Of a stretch of DNA of 64,000 nt, positions 35,866 through 44,693 are shown one piece after another. The notes beneath the pieces are model-generated. The model was not told the DNA's origin and made no database searches. It was given only the letters and a program-made list of their open reading frames with translations. The first letter of the stretch is position 1; each line of letters starts with the position of its first letter. Location of the stretch: positions 186,001 through 250,000 of the forward strand of contig OZ251497.1 of the NCBI GenBank assembly GCA_965242735.1, in the 5' to 3' direction. Origin of the DNA: G958295645 sp965242735 (lineage in GTDB: Bacteria > Gemmatimonadota > Gemmatimonadetes > Longimicrobiales > Gaopeijiaceae). The translations under genes and the position numbers were made by a program.

Positions 35866-36552
35866 ATGACCCGCCTCGTCTTTCACGGACACGCGACGTT
35901 CACGATCGAGACGGCCGATGGCCTTCGCCTCGTGATCGACCCCTACTTCGACGACAATCCGGCCTCGAACATCAAGCGCGCCGAAGCGGGACCCGTGGAC
36001 TACGTGCTGTGCACTCACGGCCACACGGACCACTTCGCCGACGCGATTCCGCTGGCGCGCGAGACGGGCGCGACTTTGGTCGGCAGCTACGAGATCGCCG
36101 CGTTCGCGGAAGCGCAGGGCGTCGCGAGCACGCACGCCATGCACGTCGGGGGCCGGTGCGCCTTTCCGTTCGGGAGCGTCAAGATGACCGCGGCCGTGCA
36201 CGGCGGCATGGTGCACGGAGACGAGACAGGACGCTTCACGACCAGCGCCGCGGGCCTCTTGGTGGAGGTGGACGGCAAGCGGGTCCACCACGCCGGCGAC
36301 ACGGGCCTGACGCTCGACATGCAGCTCTTGCGCGGCCAGGTGGACGTGGCGCTCCTGCCCATCGGCGACAACTTCACGATGGGCCCCGAGGACGCGGCGC
36401 GGGCGGTGGAGCTGATCGAACCGGAGGTGGTGGTGCCGATGCACTACGACACGTGGCCGCTCGTCGAGCAGGACCCGGAGCGGTTCCGGGAGCTGGTCGG
36501 CGACAGGGCGCGCGTCCACGTGATGGCGCCGGGAGACGTCTTGGATCTTTGA
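35866..36552 (+). CDS. UPF0173 metal-dependent hydrolase (beta-lactamase fold)
   Basis: This 228-residue protein has the metallo-beta-lactamase signature THGHTDH, a second His in AVHGGMVHG, Asp in HHAGDTGLT and a C-terminal His in VVPMHYDTWP. This matches the UPF0173/YtkL family of small hydrolases of unknown physiological substrate. It starts 36 bp after gcvP and runs into the lipoate ligase gene (11-bp gap), so it may be part of the gcv transcript. Confidence 0.9.
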   Translation: MTRLVFHGHATFTIETADGLRLVIDPYFDDNPASNIKRAEAGPVDYVLCTHGHTDHFADAIPLARETGATLVGSYEIAAFAEAQGVASTHAMHVGGRCAFPFGSVKMTAAVHGGMVHGDETGRFTTSAAGLLVEVDGKRVHHAGDTGLTLDMQLLRGQVDVALLPIGDNFTMGPEDAARAVELIEPEVVVPMHYDTWPLVEQDPERFRELVGDRARVHVMAPGDVLDL

Positions 36553-36563
36553 TCGGCCGCGGC

Positions 36564-37418
36564 GTGATTGGGGAACGGCGGGCGGGAGCCCGGACGCGGA
36601 CGAGCGAAGCTGCGCCGCCGGCGAGCGAAGGGAGCGACTTGGCGTGGCGGATCCTGCTGGACGACGCATGTCCGGGGCCCGTGAACATGGCCCGCGACCA
36701 CGCGCTGGCGCTGAGCGCCGTCGCGGGCGCGGGCACGGTGCGGTTCTACCGGTGGGACTGCGCGGCCCTCTCGTTCGGACGCAACGAACCGGTGACCGTC
36801 GCCTACCGGCGGTTGTTGCGGGAACGGCCTTCGCTGGAGGCGGTGCGGCGGCCGACCGGCGGGCGCGCCGTGATCCACGACGGCGAATTGACGTATTCGG
36901 TGGTCGTGCCGTTGCGCGCGTTGGGCAGCCTGCGAGACGCCTACCGGCGAATCAACGAGGGGCTGAGCGACGGCCTGCGCCGGCTCGGCGTGGACGCCCG
37001 GTGCGCGGACGAGCGCTCGAACGCGAACGGGGGCGTCGGAGGGCCAGCGGCGGGGCCGTGCTTCTTCGAGGCGGCGAGCGGCGAGATCGTGGTGGACGGG
37101 TGCAAGCTGGCGGGCAGCGCTCAGGCGCGCATGGGCGACGCCATGCTGCAGCACGGATCGATTCTGCTGGCAGCGGACCAGAGCGGCTTGCTGGGCGGAA
37201 GGACGAACGGTGCGCGCGCGCGATTCGTCACGATGGCCGACGTGCTGGAAACGCCGCCGTCGTGGGGCCGCATGACCGACGCGTTGGCGCAGGGACTGGA
37301 GCGCCGGTTGGGGGGCGCGTGGTCGCGCGGGGCGTGGTCGGAGGGCGAGCTGGCCTTGGCGGCGAGGCTGGAAGACCGGTACCGGTCGCCGGAATGGACA
37401 TGGCGGCGCGCGCACTGA
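36564..37418 (+). CDS. Lipoate/octanoate-protein ligase family protein (LipM/LplA-like)
   Basis: The biotin/lipoate transferase fold is clear: VRRPTGGRAVIHDGELTYSV, and the catalytic Lys in VDGCKLAGSAQAR, followed by MLQHGSILL. The block CFF...GEIVVDG...KLAGSAQ...LQHGS fits LipM octanoyltransferases, in which a Cys (PCFFEA) carries the octanoyl group. LplA-type ligation of free lipoate is the alternative. GTG 36564 is the only convenient start after the hydrolase. The first 25 residues are low-complexity, and the residue before the Lys is Cys rather than the usual Lys. It probably modifies GcvH. Confidence 0.85.
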   Translation: MIGERRAGARTRTSEAAPPASEGSDLAWRILLDDACPGPVNMARDHALALSAVAGAGTVRFYRWDCAALSFGRNEPVTVAYRRLLRERPSLEAVRRPTGGRAVIHDGELTYSVVVPLRALGSLRDAYRRINEGLSDGLRRLGVDARCADERSNANGGVGGPAAGPCFFEAASGEIVVDGCKLAGSAQARMGDAMLQHGSILLAADQSGLLGGRTNGARARFVTMADVLETPPSWGRMTDALAQGLERRLGGAWSRGAWSEGELALAARLEDRYRSPEWTWRRAH

Positions 37419-37605
37419 CGGGCGTCTTGTCCAGCGGCGCTCCTCTCCGGCGACGGCGCGAGGCGCCCGCTTGACGCCGGGCGCGGGCTTGGCCACTATG
37501 TTTGCTGTTGCGTTTTGGTCCCGCGTGGCCGAAACTCCACTGCGCGCGCCATTGGCTCGGCGCTGCACCGTCATCATCTGAACTGGGCGAAAGCCGGAGG
37601 TTCCC

Positions 37606-38319
37606 TTGGTCAGCTTCGCAAGAATCCACGAAGCCCTCATCCAGCTCCCAGGCTTGGAAGCGCCGGAGCTTTCCCTCGCCGAACGCCTTCAGCAGGCGTG
37701 GACCGACGCCGGGGGGATGGCCTGGCCGCTCGCCGCGTGCGTGCTGGTCGGCTTCGTGGTCATCGTCTGGAAGTTCTTCGACCTGCTGGCCAAGAGCAGA
37801 TCGACGCACAAGACCGTCAGGAACGTGGACGAGCTCTTGACGCAGCAGCGTGTCGACGAGGCCCTCGAGACCACGCGCGAGTCCGACTCGCCTGCGGCCA
37901 ACATTCTCTACGCGGGCCTGGAGCGCTCCGGCGAAGGCACCGACCGCGTGATCAAGGCCATCGAGAACCGGGGGCTCATCGAGCTCAGCAAGCTCGAGAG
38001 CGGGCTGGTCGTGCTCGCGACGCTGACCAACGTGGCCCCGTTGCTGGGCTTCCTGGGCACGGTGCTGGGCATGATCGAGGCCTTCCAGGCGATTCAGCTT
38101 GCGGGCGAGGTCGACGCGCAGACGGTTGCCGAGGGCATCAAGGTCGCGCTGACCACGACGGCGGCCGGCCTCGCGATCGCCATTCCCGTCAGCATCGCGC
38201 ACAACTACTTCGTGTCGCGGATCGACCACCTCGTGGTGGACATGGAGGAATCGGCGCAGAAGATGATCGACATCCTCTTCTCGATGCAGGCCGGCCGGCC
38301 GACTTCGGCGGGGAGCTAA
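37606..38319 (+). CDS. MotA/TolQ/ExbB proton-channel family protein
   Basis: This 237-residue protein has three transmembrane segments: AWPLAACVLVGFVVIVWKFF, then the conserved pair TNVAPLLGFLGTVLGMIEAF and TTTAAGLAIAIPVSIAHNYF, which are the family core. With an ExbD/TolR partner it would use the proton gradient to energise outer-membrane transport or division. No ExbD/TolR follows; the next gene is a lytic transglycosylase. The TTG start is supported by GGAGG five bases upstream. Confidence 0.9.
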   Translation: MVSFARIHEALIQLPGLEAPELSLAERLQQAWTDAGGMAWPLAACVLVGFVVIVWKFFDLLAKSRSTHKTVRNVDELLTQQRVDEALETTRESDSPAANILYAGLERSGEGTDRVIKAIENRGLIELSKLESGLVVLATLTNVAPLLGFLGTVLGMIEAFQAIQLAGEVDAQTVAEGIKVALTTTAAGLAIAIPVSIAHNYFVSRIDHLVVDMEESAQKMIDILFSMQAGRPTSAGS

Positions 38320-38374
38320 GCAGGCGGCGACAATCGGCGGCAGGAGCGCCAGGGCGGTCTTCCTTCCGGCGGCG

Positions 38375-40759
38375 TTGGCGGTTGCTCTAGGGCATCCGTT
38401 TCCTGCCGTCGGCCAGGAGGTCGGCGTCGGCCAGCAGGCCGGCGTCGTCGGCGCCGCTCGCGAACTTCTGGCGGCCGGGCGCTTCTGGAAGGCCAGCGCG
38501 GAGTTGCGGACGGCCTTCGAGCGCGTCGGCGAAGCGGCGGTGGCGGTGCAGGATTGGGTTCTGCTCGCCGAGGCGGAGGCCGGGTGGCGCAACTGGGAGG
38601 GCGTCCTGGCGGCGCTGGCGCCGGTCGCCGGCCGCGAGCGCGAGGCGCCTCCGAAGCATTGGCTCTTGCGCGGCGTCGCCCTGGACGAGACCGGCGACCC
38701 CGACGGCGCCGCGAGCGCGCTGGCCAAGTTCCTGGACGAGGCGCCGCCCGGAGACCCGCGCCGGGGGATGGTGGTGTCCCGCTTGGCTCGCGCAGGCGCG
38801 GTGGGACGGCCGGTGGCCGAGACGGAAGCCGCGCTGTCGCGCCTGAGGCGGACGGCGCCGGCGGTGGCCGACTGGACGGCGCTGGCGGCCGCGAGGGCGC
38901 TGGCCGAAGCGGGACGGCCGGAAGCGACCCGGCGCATTCGAGGACATGTCCGGGATTCTCTCGTCCGTCGCCGCGGCTGGAGCTTGGCGATGGACGCCTG
39001 GATCGCGGCCGGCGACACGGCAGCGGCGTTGGCCGTCTTGGAAGAGGTTGCCGCGCGTGGCGGCCGGCCGGAATCGCAGCTGGCGGCGCGGCGCTGGCGC
39101 TGGCAGTTGGCGTTGGGGGACACGGCGGGCGCGGTGGCTTCCATGGTCGCGGTGGTGGGCGCGACGACGCGCGGGCGAGAAGCGCGGGCGGCCGCGCAGG
39201 CGCTGCGCGAGCACGGGGAAGACCTGGACGCGGGCGTGCTCCGGCGCATGGCGGCCGCGCTGGCCAATGCAGGAGAATTCGGCCCTTCCGTCCTTGCCTG
39301 GAACGCGGCGACGGATGCCGGCGCCGATCTCTCGGAAGCCGAACGGCTCACGCTGGCCCGCGCCCTGGGCGGCAGCGGCGCTCCGGACGCGGCCGTCCGC
39401 GAGTACCGCCGGCTGTCCGCGTCCGAGGACCCCGAGATCGCGGCCCGGGCGCTGTCGGCCTGGGCCGCGGTCCGGCGGCGCCAAGGCCGGCACGGAGACG
39501 TCCGCACGCTCGAAGACCGATTGGTCGAGCGCTTCCCGTCGAGCCCCGAGGCGCTCGACGTCGTCTTCTTTCGCGCCGACGACCACCACGACGCCGGCAA
39601 GCTGGACGACGCGCTGGAGGGGTACCGCCGAGTGGTCGGCATGGCGCCTTCCGCCGACCGGGCCGGGTTGGCGCGAATGCGCTGGGGCCAGATTCATCTG
39701 AGCCGCGGAGAAGCGCGCCAAGCGCTGTCGGTCTTCACGTCCTACCTGGACGAATTCCCAAGCGGCCGTCGCTGGGAAGAGGCGGCGTTCTGGGCCGCGC
39801 GCGCGGCCGCCCAGATCGGCGACGAGCAGGTCTCCGAGGCGCACGCCGTCCGGATTCGCCGAGAGAGTCCGCTCTCGTACTACGCCTTTCTTTCCGCCGC
39901 CGCGCCCAGCGCGGGACAGGCGGAGCGCGCTTTCGCCTCCGAAGTCGGCGAAGCGTCGGCCGCCGGGACATGGTCCCCGTCCTGGCCGCCGGCCGCCGCC
40001 GGCACGCCCGCGGAGGCCGGGCCGCCCTCGACGTGGCTGGCCAGCGAGATGGGCGTGCTGGCCATGCTGGAGGCCGCCGGACTTCACGAAGGCGCGACGG
40101 CGCGCGTCGATGCGATGACGGCGGCGGTCGAAGACTCGGACGAAGGAACGTTCGCCCTGGCGGTCGCGCTGGCCGAGGTCGGCCGGACCCGAGACGCCAT
40201 CGGGCTGGGCTGGCGCCTTCGCGGCCGGGGCCGTGCCTGGGACCGGCCGCTGCTCAAGCTCGTCTTTCCGTTTCCGCACCGGGAGCTTGTCGAGGCCCGG
40301 GCCGCCGAGCTCGGGCTGGACCCCTTTCTCGTGGCGGGCCTGATTCGGCAAGAGAGCGCGTTCGACGCGGAGGCGGTGTCCTCGGCAGGCGCCGTCGGCC
40401 TCATGCAGGTGATCCCGTCCACGGGCCGGCAGCTCGCCCGGGCCGCCGGGCCGCCGGGGTTCGATTCCGGCATGCTCGTCGTCCCCGAAGTCAACGTCCA
40501 CCTGGGCGCTCTGTTTCTGTCCGAGCTCGTGGACCGCTACGACGGCGTCCTCTCCTTGGTTCTCTCGGCCTACAACGCCGGCCCCGCGCGCGCAAACCGC
40601 TGGCGCGGGTTCCCCGAAGCGGAGGATCCCCGCCGCTTCACGGAGCGCATCCCCTTCTTCGAGACGCGCGCCTACGTCAAGAACGTCGTGCGCAACCGGG
40701 CGCTCTACGCTTGGCTCCACGGCGACGCCGAGAGCGCGAGGGAGGCGTCGCCGGGTTGA
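38375..40759 (+). CDS. Soluble lytic murein transglycosylase-like protein (SLT domain)
   Basis: This 794-residue protein has a long alpha-helical TPR-like N-terminal region (about residues 1-600) and a C-terminal goose-lysozyme-like SLT domain. The latter has catalytic Glu in LIRQESAFDAEAVSSAGAVG and LMQVIPSTG, AYNAGPARANRW, and ETRAYVKNVVRN. It cleaves peptidoglycan in the periplasm to anhydro-muropeptides. The start is uncertain: TTG 38375 is the only usual codon, but the reading frame upstream (SARAVFLPAALAVALGHPFP) looks like a signal peptide, so translation probably begins slightly earlier from a non-standard codon or the N-terminus is mis-sequenced. Confidence 0.88.
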   Translation: MAVALGHPFPAVGQEVGVGQQAGVVGAARELLAAGRFWKASAELRTAFERVGEAAVAVQDWVLLAEAEAGWRNWEGVLAALAPVAGREREAPPKHWLLRGVALDETGDPDGAASALAKFLDEAPPGDPRRGMVVSRLARAGAVGRPVAETEAALSRLRRTAPAVADWTALAAARALAEAGRPEATRRIRGHVRDSLVRRRGWSLAMDAWIAAGDTAAALAVLEEVAARGGRPESQLAARRWRWQLALGDTAGAVASMVAVVGATTRGREARAAAQALREHGEDLDAGVLRRMAAALANAGEFGPSVLAWNAATDAGADLSEAERLTLARALGGSGAPDAAVREYRRLSASEDPEIAARALSAWAAVRRRQGRHGDVRTLEDRLVERFPSSPEALDVVFFRADDHHDAGKLDDALEGYRRVVGMAPSADRAGLARMRWGQIHLSRGEARQALSVFTSYLDEFPSGRRWEEAAFWAARAAAQIGDEQVSEAHAVRIRRESPLSYYAFLSAAAPSAGQAERAFASEVGEASAAGTWSPSWPPAAAGTPAEAGPPSTWLASEMGVLAMLEAAGLHEGATARVDAMTAAVEDSDEGTFALAVALAEVGRTRDAIGLGWRLRGRGRAWDRPLLKLVFPFPHRELVEARAAELGLDPFLVAGLIRQESAFDAEAVSSAGAVGLMQVIPSTGRQLARAAGPPGFDSGMLVVPEVNVHLGALFLSELVDRYDGVLSLVLSAYNAGPARANRWRGFPEAEDPRRFTERIPFFETRAYVKNVVRNRALYAWLHGDAESAREASPG

Positions 40760-40784
40760 CTGCGGGGGCGTCGCGTCTCATGAT
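40756..40784 (+). promoter_or_regulatory. Sigma70 promoter of the cold-shock gene
   Basis: TTGACT (40756-40761), a 17-bp spacer and CATGAT (40779-40784) lie 64 bp before the csp start. The -35 overlaps the stop codon of the transglycosylase gene. Confidence 0.65.
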
Positions 40785-40847
40785 GCCGCCATGCTCGCGC
40801 ACGGGGCTCGCTCGTGCCGTCGTCAACCGTCGTTGGGGAGGAACGCA

Positions 40848-41048
40848 ATGGCAAGAGGGAAGGTGAAGTGGTTCAACGACTCCAAGGGCTACGGCTTCAT
40901 TGCCCAGTCGTCCGGCGAAGACGTGTTCGTTCACTTCAGTTCCATCGAAGGCGGCGGCTTCAGGACGCTGGCCGAAGGAGAGGAAGTGGAGTTCGAGGCC
41001 GAGACGACCGACCGGGGCCTGCAAGCGACCCACGTGCTCCGAGCCTAG
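40848..41048 (+). CDS. Cold-shock protein (CspA family)
   Basis: This 66-residue protein is a complete cold-shock domain: GKVKWFNDSKGYGFIAQ holds RNP1 (KGYGFI) and DVFVHFSSI holds RNP2. It binds single-stranded RNA and DNA as an RNA chaperone. The ATG has an excellent ribosome site (GGGGAGG, 7-base gap) and its own promoter, which suggests high expression. Confidence 0.96.
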   Translation: MARGKVKWFNDSKGYGFIAQSSGEDVFVHFSSIEGGGFRTLAEGEEVEFEAETTDRGLQATHVLRA

Positions 41049-41153
41049 GCGGCGCGGGAGCGCGAGCCGCACGGAAGGTCTAGGGCGGGCCAACGTCCAG
41101 TCCAACCGAGCGCCGGCTTCCCCGCCCAACCGGGCCTCGATCCCGCCTCGCCG

Positions 41154-43916
41154 ATGGCCGCCGCTTCGCTCGCCTCCCGTCCGTGCCTGTTCCTGGTCGA
41201 CGCCTACGCCTACATCTACCGCTCCTACTTCGCGTTCGCCCGGCGTCCGCTGGTCAACTCGAAGGGCGAGAACACTTCGGCGGCCTTCGGCTTTGCGACG
41301 TTGCTCCTCAACCTCCTGAAGGAACACGGACCGGAGTACGGCGCGGTCGTGTTCGACTCCGGCCGCAGCCACCGCGAGGAGCTCTATCCGGCCTACAAGG
41401 CCACTCGCGAGAAGATGCCCGAAGAGCTCCGCGAGAGCTTGCCGCGGATACGCGAGATCGTCGAGGCGCTGGGTCTGGCCCTCGTGGAGGTGGAGGGATG
41501 GGAAGCGGACGACGTGATCGGGACGCTGGCTCTGCGCGCCCGCGCCGCGGGGTGGGACTCCGTGATCGTGTCCGGCGACAAGGACTTCTATCAGCTGGTG
41601 CGTCCCGGCGTGAAGCTGCTGCGACCGGGACGCGACGGCGAAGGCGCGGCCGCGCAGTGGGTCGACGAGACGAACGCGGCGCAGGGACTGGGCGTGATTC
41701 CGGAGAGGGTCGTGGACTACCTGGCTCTGGTCGGCGACGCGTCCGACAACATCCCCGGCGTGCCCGGGGTGGGGCCGAAGACGGCGGTCCGGTTGCTGGC
41801 GGACTTCGATTCCCTGGACGGGGTGGTGGAGCGCGCCGGCGAAGTGAAGGGAACGAAGGTCCGCGAGTCTCTGCTCGCGAACCAAGTCGAGGTGCGGCTG
41901 TGGCGCGATCTGGTCGCGATCCGAACCGACGTCGAGACCCGGTTGGACTTGGAGGACTTGAGGACGGACGTCCGGGACGACGCGCGGCTGCGCCAACTCT
42001 TCCTGGCGCTCGAGTTCACGTCGCTGCTGCGCGATCTCGGTCCCGCCGAGGCGGACCTGAACGCGGAAGCGCGCCATGAAGTCCTGACCGATCCCGGGGA
42101 ACTCGCGAGCCTCGTGGACGCCGCCCGCGAAGCCGGCCGGGTCGGCATCGCGGTCTTCACCGAGACGCTGGCGCCGGCCCATGGACGCCTCGCCGGGATG
42201 GCCGTCTGCGTGGACCCGGGAAGGGCGTGGTACCTGCCGTTCGGCCACCAACGCCGGCAGGGCTTGGGCTTGTCGGCCGAAGACGACCACGATGGGGCGG
42301 GCCCGACAAGTCTGCCTGCGCTCGACAGCCCCGAGCTGGCGCCGATTCGCGATCTCCTGGCCGACCCTTCGGTCGCCAAGATCGGCCACGACCTCAAGCG
42401 CTCCGTCGTCGCCTGTCGGCGCGCAGGCGTCGAGGCGCTCGGCCCGTTCCAGGACGTCATGGTGGCCTCCTACCTGCTGGCTCCGGGACGCCGCAGCCAC
42501 GACCTGGCGACTTTGTCGCACGCCTTGCTCGGCGTGGAGGCCGCGGACGAGGCCGGGCTGCTGGGCAAAGGCCGCAAGCGGGTGGAGTTCGGCGCGGTCT
42601 CGGCGGCGTCCGCCAAGCGCTTCGCATGCGAACGGGCCGATCTTCCGGTGCGCCTGTGGAGACGCCTCGGCGAGCAGCTGGCCGATCAGGGCTTGGCGGA
42701 ACTCTTCGAAGAGATGGAGATGCCGCTGGTGTCGGCGCTGGCGGACATGGAGATTGCGGGCGTGGCCATCGACGCCGGCTTCTTTCGGCGCGCCAGCCGC
42801 CGGCTCGGCAAGGAGCTGGCGCTCGTCAGCGGCGACGTCCATCGCGCGGCAGGCGTCGAATTCAACCTCAATTCGACCCGCGAGCTGCGCGACGTGCTCT
42901 TCGAGCGCCTGGACTTGCCCGTGCTGAAGCGCACGAAGACCGGTCCGTCCACCGATTCGTCGGTGCTCGAAGAGCTCGCGGTCGCCGGCCACGAGCTGCC
43001 CCGCCTCGTCATGGACTACCGCCAGCTGGAAAAGCTGCGCGGCACCTACGTGGACGCCTTGCCGACCATGATCGACGCCGAGACGGGACGGCTGCACACC
43101 ACGTTCAACCAGACGGTGGCGGCCACGGGCCGTCTGTCGTCCTCCGATCCCAACCTTCAGAACATTCCCGTCCGCACGGCCGAAGGGCGTGAAATCCGGA
43201 AGGGCTTCGTCGCGCCGGAAGGCCGGTTGCTGCTGACCGCCGACTATTCGCAGATCGAGCTGAGGATCCTGGCGCACTTCTCGGGCGACCCGGTGTTCGT
43301 CGATGCCTTCAAGGCCGGCAAGGACATCCACCAGGAGACGGCGGCGATCATCTTCGGCGTGGCGGCCGGGGACGTGACGGGCGAGATGCGGGACCGGGCC
43401 AAGACGGTCAACTTCGCGACGCTCTACGGCCAGGGCCCCTTTTCGCTGGCTCGGGGGCTGGGCATCTCCCAGAGCGAGGCCAAGGCGTTCATCGCGCAGT
43501 ACTTCGAGCGCTTCGCCGGCGTGCGGCGCTTCTTGGACGAGCAGGTGGAGCAGGCGCGGGAGCGCGGCTACGTCGAGACGCTCATGGGTCGGCGGCGCTA
43601 CGTGCCCGAGTTGCGGGCCAAGGGCTGGAGCGTCCGCCAGTTCGGCGAACGGGTGGCTCGGAACACGCCGATCCAGGGGACCGCGGCGGACCTGATCAAG
43701 GTGGCCATGCTGCGATTGGCCGAGAGGCTGCGCGGCGACGACGGGACGCGCATGCTGCTCCAGGTGCACGACGAGCTGGTCTTCGAGGCCGAGGCGTCGC
43801 GCGCAGGCGAGGTTGCGGCGCTCGTCAAGGACGTGATGGAATCGGCGTGGGAGCTCGCGGTGCCCCTCCGAGTGGACACGGGCAGCGGGCGGACGTGGTT
43901 CGACTGCAAGGCCTGA
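41154..43916 (+). CDS. polA: DNA polymerase I (5' nuclease, degenerate 3'-5' exonuclease, polymerase)
   Basis: This 920-residue enzyme has an intact 5' nuclease domain (LVDAYAYIYRSYFAF, EADDVIG, SGDKDFYQL, GDASDNIPGVPGVGPKTA) and intact polymerase motifs A DYSQIELR, B RDRAKTVNFATLYGQG and C VHDELVF. The 3'-5' exonuclease domain has lost its metal ligands. The first motif reads VFTETLA instead of FDTET, the second KIGHDLKRSVV instead of KxGQNxKYD, and the third FACERADL instead of YAAEDAD. Proofreading is therefore probably absent, as in Taq and Bacillus Pol I. It acts in repair and Okazaki fragment processing. Confidence 0.96.
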   Translation: MAAASLASRPCLFLVDAYAYIYRSYFAFARRPLVNSKGENTSAAFGFATLLLNLLKEHGPEYGAVVFDSGRSHREELYPAYKATREKMPEELRESLPRIREIVEALGLALVEVEGWEADDVIGTLALRARAAGWDSVIVSGDKDFYQLVRPGVKLLRPGRDGEGAAAQWVDETNAAQGLGVIPERVVDYLALVGDASDNIPGVPGVGPKTAVRLLADFDSLDGVVERAGEVKGTKVRESLLANQVEVRLWRDLVAIRTDVETRLDLEDLRTDVRDDARLRQLFLALEFTSLLRDLGPAEADLNAEARHEVLTDPGELASLVDAAREAGRVGIAVFTETLAPAHGRLAGMAVCVDPGRAWYLPFGHQRRQGLGLSAEDDHDGAGPTSLPALDSPELAPIRDLLADPSVAKIGHDLKRSVVACRRAGVEALGPFQDVMVASYLLAPGRRSHDLATLSHALLGVEAADEAGLLGKGRKRVEFGAVSAASAKRFACERADLPVRLWRRLGEQLADQGLAELFEEMEMPLVSALADMEIAGVAIDAGFFRRASRRLGKELALVSGDVHRAAGVEFNLNSTRELRDVLFERLDLPVLKRTKTGPSTDSSVLEELAVAGHELPRLVMDYRQLEKLRGTYVDALPTMIDAETGRLHTTFNQTVAATGRLSSSDPNLQNIPVRTAEGREIRKGFVAPEGRLLLTADYSQIELRILAHFSGDPVFVDAFKAGKDIHQETAAIIFGVAAGDVTGEMRDRAKTVNFATLYGQGPFSLARGLGISQSEAKAFIAQYFERFAGVRRFLDEQVEQARERGYVETLMGRRRYVPELRAKGWSVRQFGERVARNTPIQGTAADLIKVAMLRLAERLRGDDGTRMLLQVHDELVFEAEASRAGEVAALVKDVMESAWELAVPLRVDTGSGRTWFDCKA

Positions 43917-44076
43917 GGCGGCTTCGCGCTCGAAACTGGGTCCCATTCAGCCATGTAGGCGTCCCGCCCCTTGGCCCATCTTTCCCTTCATGCCCCTTGG
44001 AGCCGGTCTTGCGGCGCGGCCCGAATCGAGCGAGGGCCTCCGCGCCGGCCCGCAAACATGGAAAGGGAGGCCAGCA

Positions 44077-44424
44077 GTGAGCCGTTCTGTCAACAAAGTC
44101 ATTCTCGTCGGCAACGTCGGCGGAGACCCGGACGTCCGCACGACGAGCGGGGGGACCAAGGTCGCCCGGCTGTCGCTCGCGACCAACTGGCGCACCGGCG
44201 GGGAGGAGCCGGAGGAGCGCACGGACTGGCACCGCATCGTCCTGTGGGGCCGGCTGGCGCAGGTGGCGGAGGACTACGTGTCGAGGGGCGACAGGCTCTT
44301 CGTCGAGGGCTACCTGCAGTACGACTCGTACGAGCGCGACGGCGTGACGATTCCCACGGCCGAGGTGCGGGCGCGGGAAATGGTCATGCTGACGCCTCGA
44401 GCCGAAGAAGCCCGAGTGGCCTGA
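44077..44424 (+). CDS. ssb: Single-stranded DNA-binding protein, short form
   Basis: The OB fold is evident: SVNKVILVGNVGGDPDVR, ARLSLATN, TDWHRIVLWGRLAQVAEDYV and VEGYLQYDSY. At 115 residues it stops right after the OB domain, ending EEARVA, and lacks the linker and the acidic DDDIPF-like tip that recruits repair and replication partners. It may be a secondary SSB or a lineage form. GTG 44077 has an AGGGAGG ribosome site; the open frame upstream is spurious. Confidence 0.93.
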   Translation: MSRSVNKVILVGNVGGDPDVRTTSGGTKVARLSLATNWRTGGEEPEERTDWHRIVLWGRLAQVAEDYVSRGDRLFVEGYLQYDSYERDGVTIPTAEVRAREMVMLTPRAEEARVA

Positions 44425-44693
44425 CTCGGCCGGCGGCGGGCGCGGTCTGGAAGGGCCGCGTTCCCGGGACGGCGCAACCAGGGGTTGCGTGCGCAAGCGA
44501 GGAAGCGGGTCCGCGACGGAGCGCCCGCGCCGGTCGGGCGCGGCTCCGTCCGGCCTCGAATGCGAACTGTCCCGGGGCGCGGTCCGCCCCCGCGCTCTGG
44601 CGAAGAGTGGCCTTCGGTGCTGGGTGGACGCCGTGCATCGGTCCCCAGCTGGGCGCCCCATCATGACGCTGGCGGCCCAGGGCGGCCTGGCGC
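44425..44693. other. 269-bp gap between convergent ssb and sigma factor genes
   Basis: No protein-like frame was seen. A bulged GC hairpin (GGAG...CCGCGC with GCGCGG...CTCC near 44518-44550) may serve as a bidirectional terminator; no T-run is present. Confidence 0.35.
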
